This document shows positions 10,729 through 20,734 of a DNA stretch of 64,000 nucleotides, in pieces. Within the stretch, counting starts at the first letter, position 1. Each line of letters begins with the position of its first letter. The position numbers and the translations under genes were made by a program. The notes beneath the pieces were generated by a model, which worked only from the letters and a program-made list of their open reading frames with translations, was not told the DNA's origin and ran no database searches. Origin of the DNA: Pseudomicrostroma phylloplanum (taxonomy: Eukaryota > Basidiomycota > Exobasidiomycetes > Microstromatales); NCBI GenBank assembly GCA_039545275.1, contig BCHS01000006.1, forward strand, positions 124,001 to 188,000, written 5' to 3'.

Positions 10729-11965
10729 CTAGCCACTTGGTCTCCGCCAAGATAGCTAGCTTCCCTTTACCCTCAGTGCAGACATCATTTGAGTTGCGGT
10801 GAGGTGAGCAAAGCAAGCAGGCCAAGCAACTAGAGGGCAATACACCATCATCAGCTGCTGCCTCGTGCAGCGGGCAACGGCAGGGTTGTAATCGGCCACA
10901 GGAAACAAAGGCCGGCCAGGCAGACAGGCAGGCAGGCGGGCGGGGAGGCGTGAGTGAGTGAAGGCTCTTTCGCTTTCTGCACCTAGGCGAGGTTACACTC
11001 TCATGCTCCGCTCCTCCGTCACGCCTCTACATCGCGGACATCGTGGGAGAATTTGGCAAAAGATACACATTTCCTGCGCCTGCCCCCGTCCCTCCTCAGC
11101 ACAGCACAGCACAGCACAGCAGGACGTGGGGTGTGGTGGGGGTGCTTCCGCCTCGGCTCCATGTTGTGACCGATCACCTCACAGCGCCGATCGGATGCTT
11201 ACAAAGAGTCCGAGACTGTCAAGACAGGCGCGCGTGCCGTAAGTACCGATCAGTCAGACCCACCACAGTGGCTGACCGGCTGACGATGCTCGTGAGAGAG
11301 AGAGCGAGAGGTGGGTGACCCACTCTCAACGGAGCCCAGGCCAAGGCCAGCCGGAACAAAGGTAATAGGATCAGATGAGCCGTGCAAACGTAAACCCACA
11401 TAGCCTCGCTTATTCCCTTTGATTCCATACCCCGCTTGAGGATCGGCCTTCATCCCACCCACCCTTTCAGATTAGGGTTTCAGCAAAGGTGAGGATGAGG
11501 GCAAGTTGGAGGAGGAGGAGCGAGCGGAACTTGGACTTCATCGGTGGCTCCGAGGACCCGAGGAGGGTAGGGTAGGGTTGGGCAAGGTGGGGAGGGGTGT
11601 CGGTGTTGGTGCTCTTGCTGTGCCGCTATCGCTGTCCCCCATCCCGCTGCTGCGATGGGCTGCGCCTCCTCTGCTCCAGCGCTGCAGCGCCAGTGCCAGC
11701 CCCAGCTCGACGCGTCCGACGCGTGCGCCTTCTTCCTCCCTCGGCTAGCCGGACGGAGCCTGACTGACCGACTGACTGACAAAGGGCGGGGCAAAAGACA
11801 AGATACACTTCTGGCTTCCGGCCGCGCGCATGAGGACAAGGCGGCAGGACGGGCAGAGGGACGCGAGCGAAATCAAATCTCCAAAAGCCTTCGCCGAGCC
11901 TCCGCCCCCAGACTCACCGGTCGCCGCTGTCTGGCTGGCTGGCTAGCTAGCTTTCCTCATGGGGC

Positions 11966-11990
11966 AAGTCAAGTCAAGTCAAGTCAAGTC
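11966..11990. repeat. AAGTC pentanucleotide tandem repeat
   Basis: Five perfect copies of the 5-bp unit AAGTC, between a TAGC-step tract and a GC-rich stretch. Confidence 0.9.
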
Positions 11991-12721
11991 AGGCCCGGGC
12001 CAACCCCCCGGTGATTCCTTTAGTTTCAGCCTCGAGCGAGCTCAAGCTCAAACATAGTGAGCGAGCGAGCGGGCCTACGTGCGTGCGTGGCAGCGTGCGT
12101 GGCAGCGTGGGTGCGTGTGTGCATGAGTGACGCCGCGGGCTCTTATCGGTACCATGACGGGCCCATTCATTCATTCATTAAGACATCGATCGATCTGACA
12201 GATCCGCAATGAGCCGCACGCAACAGCTATGCCCCGCTCGCCCCAGCTGTGTGTCCAGTGCCTCCAGTGTCTTTCTGTCGATTTCGCCTGCCCGCGTAAC
12301 CAAAATAGAGCCGCCCCACCCTGCCTCAGCTTGCAGCCGGTGTTGAAGCCCGGCCGTTATGTCTAGGCTATATACGTCCGTCTCCTTTGTTCAATGTCTT
12401 GTCTCTCTGTGCTTCGGCCTAGGTCATCCGAAGCCAAGTCCAGACCAAACCAGCTTGCTTGGAGGAATCGGTCAAATTGCATTGCGATCCCGTCCCGTCT
12501 CATGCCCACGGGAAAAAGGGCCTGAAGGTCTGGGCGAGGTATGATGCACTCTCTCTCTCTCCTCTTTTTTGGGCGATGAGGGACAGGCATGGCTTGAAAA
12601 CAATCAGATAGTGACTTTATTAGCAATTTGAAAGAAGTAGAACAAAGGGGTGGCGATGGAAGCGAGGACTGTTCGGCAAGAGTACATGACACAAGACCTC
12701 GATCCACCGCCTTGTCTACTT

Positions 12722-12767
12722 GGCATCGGCATCGACATCGACATCGGCATCGACATCGGCATCGACG
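12722..12767. repeat. GGCATC/GACATC hexamer array
   Basis: About seven to eight 6-bp units alternating between GGCATC and GACATC, about 25 bp beyond the UBP6 stop codon, so probably within its 3' UTR. Confidence 0.85.
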
Positions 12768-12790
12768 TCATTCTAGCCGCCATCTGCCAC

Positions 12791-14594
12791 TCAAAGCTTC
12801 TTGCTCCGGTACAGGAGCATGTACGCCGTCGAGTCCTGTCCTCCTCCATCGAGCATCATGATCTTCTCCTTGGAGACTGTGCTGACCTTTTCATCATCGA
12901 ACTTGTACCACTCTTCCTTGTCCGCGTCCAAGACCTTTGCAGACTTGTTCGTCGTGGCCCCGCTAGAGTCCTTTTGATCGTCCTCCTTGAGGGTCCAGCT
13001 GATATAATGTCCACCATCGGCAGCTGTGCCCTTGTGCGTCACCACGCCTACCAGCTCGTACAGGCCCGAAGGATTGGCGCCGATGTCTGCCTTGATATCC
13101 GGGTGAATGAGCTTCTCCAGCTCGGCCGACTCCTTTTCCCTCAGCTTCAGCTCCTCCTCTTCCGTCGTCACAGCCCCCAATGCCGTAGACGAGACCTCCA
13201 CTTCGGTGGGGGCATTGAGCCTCTCTTCTGATGGATCCACCGCCATTGGCTCAGCGGGCTTGGGAGCCTCGTTGCCGCTCGAGGAGGCTACGGCCGACTC
13301 TCCGGGATTAGTCGAAGCAGCAGCGTCCGACCTGAGAGCTTCCTCCCTCTTGGCCTTTGCCTTCTTCCTGATCCTCGACCTCTCTTCTCGCTCCTTGGAG
13401 ATCTCGATCAACCGATCTCGATACGGCCGTGTCTTTGCCTTGAGCTCGTCCGAGAGGAAGTCTGTCACGTCGAGCTCGAAAGGAAAGCGGACCTTGCGAG
13501 CGATCTTCGTCTTCTTACGGATCTCTCTTCTCCAGTAGAAGCGGACAAAGTGCGTGGTGAGATAGGCTGGTAAACGGTTGATCCTGCGCACTTCGTCGTA
13601 GACAGCTGTACGACCGAGTGACTGTGAGGTCTTTTCCACTTGCTGGTTGAGAGAGTCCATGATCCCTTGACTCATGTAGTTGGTAGTACCGGAGATGTTA
13701 CATTGAAGAATGCTGAACGGCTCGTGGCTGGTCGTGGCTTCCTCCTCGGGAGCTTCGGCTGTGGACCGTTTGACGACCATGTCTCCGGTGAGGTACTGTT
13801 CCACGAACTTCTTTGAAGAGGCAACCTGACTCGACTGCTCGGCTGCTGTGATAGGTGGACCGAGGCCCTTCAACGTAGACTGCAGGGCGGTCACGATTCT
13901 CACCCAGGCCTCCTCGGCGTCCTGCTGAGCGTAGCCATGTCCATCGCTTTGCATCTCTGCAAATTGAGGAGCGTTTTGTCGCAAGATGGTCAGAAAGGCA
14001 AAGGGCGGGAAGGCATCGGTCGTTGTCCCCAGACTCTTGTACAGGTCTCTCAGCGAGGCGGTAAGGTTGGCCTCTCCGTCTAGGCCACCCATTGTGCCAC
14101 TGAATTGGTCCAGAGCAACTTGAAGCTCTGGGATAGTACGCATGACCTGGAGTGTGGAGTTGAGATAACATGTGTTGCCCAAGTTTGTGAGTCCGGCTTT
14201 GCTACGAGTGGCTTCTGCAAGCTGGGTATCTGTCATGTCCTCCAGGAAGGTGACTGGGCCAGTGGGAGCCTTGGGCAGCTCGCCAGCAGTTCCGATGACC
14301 ATGATAGTCTGACCCGCCTTGAAGTTGAGCTTTGAGAGGTCAGCGTCATCCTTGAGCAGTCCTCCTTTCACCATGACCTTTTGACGGTCGACGGGCACGC
14401 CCGTCTTTTGGTAGATGGCATCCTTGAAGGCGGTGGCGGGTTGGGAAGGGTCTACCGAGATTTCGTGCTAGTGGAGTCAGAGGGAGGTAAACAGAGTCAG
14501 TCAGAAGTCCCTACTTCATGTTCGGCAAGCCTGTCCTACTCACCAGGTTGCGGTCGTGCTTAATCTTGATGCTGATGGCGGGCATCTTGGGCAT
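12791..14594 (-). CDS. UBP6: Proteasome-associated ubiquitin-specific protease Ubp6/USP14
   Basis: Ubp6 binds the 19S proteasome base and trims ubiquitin from substrates. Exon 1 is 14594-14544 (17 codons from ATG) and exon 2 is 14467-12791, with a 76-bp intron, in frame, giving 575 residues. Exon 1 supplies the start of the N-terminal ubiquitin-like domain (residues about 6-80: ISIKIKHD..., then VMVKGGLL). The USP domain opens with the Cys box GLTNLGNTCYLNSTLQ (catalytic Cys near 117). The His box is GGHYISW (His near 505), followed by the AYMLLYR end motif. A charged insert of roughly 100 residues (RIRKKAKAKREEA, then Ala/Ser/Pro/Glu) sits between the boxes. The open frame alone begins at a GTG, so the upstream exon is needed. 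An in-frame second ATG (14585) is also possible. The gene is divergent from NOC2, with 282 bp between the two starts. Confidence 0.93.
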
Positions 14595-14876
14595 CGCGGT
14601 GGGGGATGTGTGATGGTAATTGGCGAACGTGAGGCGCTGGAAGGATCGGTAGAAAGTGAGCTCCACCTCGCCTGGGCCGCCTGGATTCTGTCCTCGCGTC
14701 GCCTGGTGCCTTCGGTTCCGCTTCCGCCATCCCTTCCGTTCCGGTCGCGCCAGACAGGCACAGAGGAAATTTGTGCTGCTTCCGCTTGGCAGCCGGGTGA
14801 GCGACCATCCTCATCTTCTCGTTCATCCGCCAGCCAGTCCTCATTATCATCATCATCAGCAGCAGCAGCAGCAACC
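14595..14876. promoter_or_regulatory. Shared UBP6/NOC2 divergent promoter
   Basis: Only 282 bp separate the two start codons, so both core promoters must lie here. A CAG/CATCAT-like short repeat precedes the NOC2 ATG (about 14845-14872). No TATA box was identified. Confidence 0.6.
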
Positions 14877-17091
14877 ATGGCAAAGGCCAAGAAGCAGACG
14901 AAGAAATTTCAGCAGCGTCATGTGAGTCAGGGTGGTACGATCGAGCTCTTCTGCCGGGGAGGCTAGTACTCACGTCGCCTCCCTTATACGCCTGCAGCTC
15001 AAGCGTACCATCGATGATCGCAAAGCCCATCAGAAGAAAAAGGCAGTGATCGATCGAGCAAAGAAGGCAAAGGAGCTCAGATCGAACAAGTCGAGGAGAG
15101 CAGCAGGCGGAGACGATGAGGACGAGGAGGGTGGAGAAGAGGGTTCCGACGATGACGAGGAACTGCAGTCGGAGGACGGCGATGATGCCGAGCCCGGAGC
15201 TTCGTCTTTCAAGGGCATGAGCGTAGAAGACTTCCTGGGAGGAGGCTTCGAGGCTGGACTTGATGGCGAGGAAGACGAGGAGGACGAAGATGCAGAAGAG
15301 GATGACGATGAGGAGGAGGACGAGATGAGTGAGCTGGAGGAGCTATCGGATGGCGAGGGCCACGCACAGGACCTTGAGAAGCTCAAGGAGAAGGACCCCG
15401 AGTTCTACAAATTCCTGCAGGAGAACGACAAGGACCTCCTCAACTTCGGCGCCGACGAAGACAGCGAGGATGAGGAAGACGACGATGACGATGACGAGGA
15501 TGAGGAAGACGAAGAGATGGAAGCTGCTCCTTCTCTTGCCAAGGGCAAGGGCAAGATGACGGCAGAGCAGGAAGCGCAAGAGGTGGTCACCACAAAGATG
15601 CTCCGAGGCTGGCAGAAGGACATGATTCAGCAGCGGTCACTAAAGGCCCTCCGCAAGCTCCTCTTGGCATTCAAGTCTGCTGCTCACATGGACGACCCAG
15701 ATGGCGCTGGCTCCTCTCAGATGTATGCAATCGAGGAGGCCACTGTGTTCAACAAGCTCATCGTCACAGTCCTGAAGTACACACCCGTCGTCCTGCAACA
15801 TCACATCCCAGCAAAGGAGACTGCGCAGGGCAAGTTCAAGCTGCCTACCAACAACAAGAAGTTTGCCCTTCTGCAAAGACCCATTCAGATCTACTTTGCA
15901 AACCTGCACCACCTCCTTCGCACCATCACTGAGCCGGAGATGCTCTACGTGGCAGTGACAGAGAGTGCCAAGATGGTACCCTTCGTCATGAACAATCGAA
16001 GGATGGCGAGAGAGTACATCAAGGTGCTTCTGGATCTTTGGGCTACTGCAGCAGACCGAGTGCGCATTGCTGCTTTCCTCTCGGTACGAAAGGTGGCTCA
16101 GGCAGGTGACGAAGCGATGATCGACCTCTGCCTGCGAGGCGCCTACCAGTCTTTCATCCGCTCCACCAAGCTTACTACCGTGCATACACTGCCGAGCATC
16201 AACTTGATGAAGAACTCAGCGTCCGAGCTCTACTCGCTCGACACTGCTGCCTCTTATCAGCAGGCCTTCTCCTTCATCCGCCAACTGGCTGTACACCTGC
16301 GCAACGCCTTAAAGACTCGATCCGCGGATTCCTTCAAGAGCGTCTACAACTGGCAATATCTGCATTGCGTCGACTTCTGGAGCATCGTCCTCGCCACTGC
16401 CTGTGATCGACAGAGGTTGGAGGAGCGAGGCGAGCTGGAGAGCGAGATGCAGCAGCTCATCTACCCTCTCGTACAAGTCGCCCTGGGCGCCATTCGTCTC
16501 ATCCCCACATCGCGTTACTTCCCGCTGCGCATGCACCTGCTGCGCTCCCTGCTCCGTCTGATGCAGCGCACAGGCGTGTACATCCCACTCGGCGCGTCCC
16601 TGCTCGAGATGCTCGCCTCGCCCGAGTTCACACGAAAGGCCAAAGGGTCCACACTCAAGCCTCTGGACTTCATTACGACACTCCGCGCGCCAGCCTCGTA
16701 CGTGCGCACGCGCGTGTACGTGGACCAGCTAGCAGAGGAGGTCCCTCACCTCCTTCTGGAGTTCCTCGCAACACAAGCTCGCTCAATTGCACTTCCCGAG
16801 CTCGTGGTGCCACTGACGGCGCAGCTTCGTCGCACGCTCAAGAACGGCTCTTCACCCAAGCTCTCCTCTGTATGCAAGCAGCTTCTAGCCAAACTCGAGG
16901 CCAACGTGCGTTTTGTGGAGAACAAGAGGCGAGCGGTGGAATTCGCGCCTAACAACTTGAAGGGCGTGCAGAGCTTCCTGGGTGATTTGGATGAGAAGGT
17001 GGAGCTGCCACTTGAGGGGGCATTGAGATTGGCGAGGAAGGTGAGGGAGCAGAAGAGGAAGCTGGTGGAGGAGGCGGAGCAGAGGGTGTGA
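14877..17091 (+). CDS. NOC2: Nucleolar complex protein 2 (Noc2), 60S ribosome biogenesis
   Basis: Noc2 pairs with Noc1 in the nucleolus and with Noc3 in the nucleoplasm to mature and export pre-60S particles. Exon 1 is 14877-14921 (MAKAKKQTKKFQQRH), a 76-bp intron follows, and exon 2 is 14998-17091, giving 712 residues. The spliced N-terminus (QQRHLKRTIDDRKAHQKKK) is basic. Residues about 50-180 contain two long Asp/Glu stretches, the usual acidic region of Noc2. The conserved Noc2 domain follows, with 'LKYTPVVLQHH', 'HLLRTITEPEML', 'LRGAYQSFIRSTKLT', 'LPSINLMKNSASELY' and 'YPLVQVALGAIRLIPTSRY'. The tail is basic and coiled-coil-like. The frame before position 14998 is intronic and explains the GTG-started longer open frame. 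Confidence 0.93.
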
Positions 17092-17513
17092 GGAGGCGGT
17101 GGGATACGCTTGTAGTCCTCTGGACGTCAATATCAATATGATCAATATGATCAAGAGTCCACTCGATTGACGCGACTGAGCAGACGAAGATGGGGACGAA
17201 AATCGGTGGGCTGCATGGTGCTGTGGCATGATATAAGCCCTTCTGATGGCAGCAACAGGAACGCACCCCTGTTCAGCATTCCGTGTAGTAGTCCTGGTAA
17301 CCCGAGTACCCCAACTGCCTCGGATTCTGGATGTGTAACATACATTGTCATGACATGGCTGTTCGAAATGAGATAGGGGACATACATACACACATCCATA
17401 CGGGCATGCAAGGTAGAAGAAGCAGAAGCAGAGAAGCGCCCTCGTCGATATGGACACCCCCCCCCCCCCCCCACTAAACGAACAAGCAACCGAATCCACT
17501 GGCAAGCTCCATA
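17092..17513. other. Convergent intergenic region, NOC2 / NIPA transporter 3' ends
   Basis: About 420 bp between two stop codons on opposite strands. It contains ATCAATATGATCAATATGATC-type repeats (about 17130-17150) and a homopolymer of 16 C. No gene seen. Confidence 0.6.
17457..17472. repeat. Homopolymer of 16 C
   Basis: Uninterrupted C run between convergent gene ends. Its true length may be uncertain because homopolymers are sequencing-error prone. Confidence 0.85.
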
Positions 17514-20044
17514 TCACTTCTGAGCCGTGGGTTCGTCTCTCTTATCCGCCGCCCCGGCTTCTCGGTCTGCACCTCCATCTAGACCACCTGCCGCACTTGA
17601 CCCCACTTGTGGGATCACTTCGACTGTGCGCCGTGTGCTCAAGGCCGGCTTGGCACTCCCGCCCTCCTGCCTCCCCTCAACCCCGCTCTGTGCGATCGCT
17701 CCATTGGCAGTGGCCTGGGCGTTGGCAGGACTCCTGCTCTCGCGCTCGCGCTCAGACGGAGCAAGCAGGCTGCCTCGACTGCCCTTGTGCTTCAACCCTG
17801 TCGCACCGCCAGCACCGCTAGCAGCACCTCTACTGGGTGTGACGCTCCGCGTAGGTGTGGCAGCTCCTCCTCCACCTCCTCCCCCCTGGTTCTGGCCGCG
17901 TCCACCCCACCCTCCACCTGCACTGCTACCCCCAGTGTGCAAGAGAGCTCGACCGGGGGAGACGGACATCCCGACTGTGCTTCGGTGAATGGGGCTGACG
18001 GCGGTAGCTGCTGCTGGGCGTGGGGAGAGGGAAGAAGGGCCAGAGGGGTCGACTCCACTGGAGGCTGCTGTATAGGGTGTCGTCGTAGAGGGTGAGGTTG
18101 ATGGATGCGCACCTGCACCTCCTCCTGCACCGGCTCCCGAGCTCGAGCCGGAGAGAAGCAGCAGGTAACCTCCTGCACCAGTGGCCGAAGAGCCCCGTGC
18201 TAGCGACAGCCGCGGTGTCCTGAGGAAGCCTGGTGCGCCGGATCTTGACGATAGAGGGGAGACGTTTGCATTCCTCGGGGTGTTGCCCGCTACTGAGGAA
18301 GCGGCAGAGGAAGACGAGGAGGAGGAGGCGTGGCGATGCTTGCTCATATGGCGGATGGGTAGTCCGGCGGCTGAAGTAGGTGAGAGGGCATCCCGAGGTG
18401 GAGGAGTGAGCATCGAGGCGTAGGTCGGTACTGAGCCGGTCGTGTTTGCCGATGGAGGACCACCAGGTCGACGAGGTGTGAGACCACGCTTGTTGGCTTC
18501 GCTGCGACTGAATTGCCGCACGGGTGTGGACGGATCCAGCAGGGACTGGCGCTCCTCGTCTGTACCTCCTTGTCGACTTCTTCCGCTCCACCCGGCCTTC
18601 TTGCCCGATTCGACCGTGGCCCCATCCTCGGCATCATGTCTTTGCTCCTCCTCTTCAGCCCCTTCCTTGCCATGACTTTCCTGATCGCCTTTGTGTCTCG
18701 TGAGGACAAAGACGCCGGCAAAAGTCGTAGCGCAGCCGGCGAGGAAGCCGATGAGGTGCGTTGCGTCTGCCCGCTCGAAGTCTCGAAACAGGACGGCGGA
18801 GCCAGAGATGGAGGAGATGGTGAAGAGGACGAACTGCGATGGGATGACTGTCAAAGGAAGAGATATACAAAGCGGTGAGGAGCAGTACGCAATGTCACTT
18901 TGATTTCTGAGACCTTCTTACCTTTGCGAGCATCGAAGCGCTGCAGGGCCCTGTTCAGGTAGGTAATCTGCACGAGAGCCGTAGCTACCAGAACCACTAC
19001 ACAGCCATACGAGACGGGTGACTTGAGAGCCGAGAGAACGTCGCCCTTGGAAGCGCCATAGGACAGTATAGAGGATACGCCCTTGGTGGACAGGACCGTG
19101 AAGCCACCTACAAGGGGAGCGTGGGGGGCATCTTCAAAGGTCAGATCCTTTTCAACATCCTCCCAACATGTCCCTCTACTCACCAAACACCGCACAAGCT
19201 CCCACGTCCACAAGCACGTACCTCTCCCCCCACCTCGTCGTACTAAGTCCCACAAGTACCGCCCCCAATCCAATCATCACTCCCGTAAAAAGCAGAAAGT
19301 CCCTCTCTTTAATGGCCTGCCAAAGTGCTCCAGGCCCACCCGGTCCACCTTCTCCACCTCCAGTAGAGGAAGCGGCTACGACTCCGGCTGCTCCGACTGT
19401 TGCGAGGAAGACGCCGAAGAGGTCAGAACTGGCGAAGCGCTCCTTGAGGATCAAGGGGGCGAGGAAGACGTTTGCGAGGAGGGCGACGGATCCGAGTGGG
19501 GCGACGAGGGAGGCGGGGGCGAAGCCGTATGCTTAGAAAGCGAGCGAGCAAGCGAGGGAGCGAGGGAGGGAGCCGTGAGGAAGGTGAGGAAGAGGGTCAG
19601 ATATCGGCTACCACGGAGGGTAACACCCGGTAGGACCGGAATAGACTTATACTCACAAATGAAGTTGCCCGTCTCCCCCAGCAGCATCAGCCCGATTCCG
19701 GACCACCAGAGCTTGCTCTTGAGGAAGCGAGCATTAGGCTGCGCTCCTCCTTCCTCCTCTCCATGCTCCTCATCCTCGTCGTCGTCGTGTCCTTCCCTGG
19801 ATGCAGGTGGACCACTATCAGCCCCATTAGCCTCGTGGTCCCCACGCCCATCTCCATCCTCCCCTTGCCCAGTATCTTCTCCTTGTCCTTCTCCATGACC
19901 CTCCTGTCCTCCCTCCCCAAGCATCTTCCCCTGCATCCTAACATGAGCCAACTTCTGCACATTGAGCGCAAGGGAAATGAGAGTATTGGCCACGATGCAG
20001 ATGCAAGCACCCAGGAGGGCGCCCTGCCCCTGAGAGAGGGGCAT
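17514..20044 (-). CDS. NIPA-family magnesium transporter with long acidic loop and serine-rich tail
   Basis: Polytopic membrane protein of the NIPA family (DMT superfamily), expected to carry Mg2+ across the plasma or endosomal membrane. Four exons: 20044-19657, 19531-19184, 19107-18922 and 18847-17514, with introns of 125, 76 and 74 bp. All phases close, giving 751 residues. Splicing restores the family core 'GNFISYGFAPASLVAPLGS', then LANVFLAPLILKERF, GGFTVLSTKGVSSILSYG, LNRALQRFDARKVIPSQF and SSISGSAVLFRDFE. TM1 is LLGACICIVANTLISLAL. A loop of about 80 residues rich in Gly, Glu and Asp separates TM1 from TM2. After the last helix (IGFLAGCATTFAGVFVL) comes a cytosolic tail of about 385 residues rich in Ser, Gly, Ala and Thr. 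The start is the first in-frame ATG; the longer open frame starts at TTG. Substrate specificity is assigned by family only. Confidence 0.88.
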
Positions 20045-20734
20045 GCTGATTGAGTGACACTGTAAGTGTGATTGATAGGTTGGTTGATTGATTGAGTCTG
20101 CGTTCTGAACTTCGGAGAGGAGAGGTGCCAGAGGAGAGGTGCGAGCCGAGAGGTGGAGAGGTGGAGAGGTGTCTGCTCGCCCCTGTCTGCCTGCCTCGAC
20201 AGCAGATAGGTCCTCCTCGGTAGGTCCCCTTAGCTTAGCCACGGAATAACTTGAAGTAGCCTCAGCAAACAAGCAAGCCCTGCAGAAGAGTACGAGTACG
20301 AGTACGAGTACGAGTCACAAGCTCCTCGTACAATCTCACGTACCGCAATCAGGGCAAATCAGGGTCTAAGAGCTAGGAAGGTCTGCCACCTGCCCAACTG
20401 TCTGTCTGGGCCCTTCTACCCTTCCTGATGCTCACCCAACTCTTGCTCCTTGCTCCTTGCAACTCGTTCCCCGCACAGTCCAGCCCAAGGCCAAAGGCCA
20501 AAGTCAAATTCACGCCCCGCTCCACTCGTCTCCGCTCGTCTCTTCGGCCGAAGGTGGACAACGTGCGTGTGGTGTGGAGGTGCGGAAGGGGGAAGGGGGG
20601 AAATGGATACGACACGACACGATGAGGCTACACGAGATACAGATTGCACTGACTGACTGGCAGAAGATGCTGGTGATGGTGTTTGTATGGCATGGTATGA
20701 TATTGCATGCTTGCATGACTGACTGACTGTGCTC
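20045..20734. other. Intergenic: NIPA gene promoter and phosphatase 3' region
   Basis: About 690 bp upstream of the NIPA transporter start and downstream of the phosphatase stop. It holds a GAGTAC hexamer array and a TTGAT/TGATTGATTG stretch near 20070-20090. The upstream frame that continues the transporter frame lacks an ATG. No gene seen. Confidence 0.55.
20288..20315. repeat. GAGTAC hexamer tandem repeat
   Basis: Four full copies plus a partial copy of GAGTAC in the promoter region of the NIPA transporter gene. Confidence 0.9.

Larger units (their letters stand above)
10056..12790. other. Large non-coding interval upstream of the zinc-finger gene
   Basis: About 2.7 kb without a credible gene. 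The left part should be the promoter and 5' UTR of the zinc-finger gene; the right end holds the UBP6 3' UTR. It is rich in short tandem motifs: CA dinucleotides, TGAC-type steps near 11758-11782, TGGC then TAGC steps near 11930-11953, AAGTC units, GCGTGC units near 12070-12115, ATTC units near 12166-12180, and a GACATC/GGCATC array near 12722-12767. Open frames here are low-complexity and mutually overlapping. Confidence 0.6.

Noticed and set aside
10232..10840. 202-codon minus-strand frame upstream of the zinc-finger gene
   Set aside because: Three overlapping frames are open in the same stretch and all are Pro/Ser/His/Cys-rich without family signal; more likely leader or promoter.
12722..12767. 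Possible CRISPR-like or minisatellite array
   Set aside because: Contiguous 6-bp units without spacers in a eukaryotic 3' UTR; a simple hexamer repeat.
17607..18095. 162-codon plus-strand frame
   Set aside because: Antisense to the serine-rich tail of the NIPA transporter.
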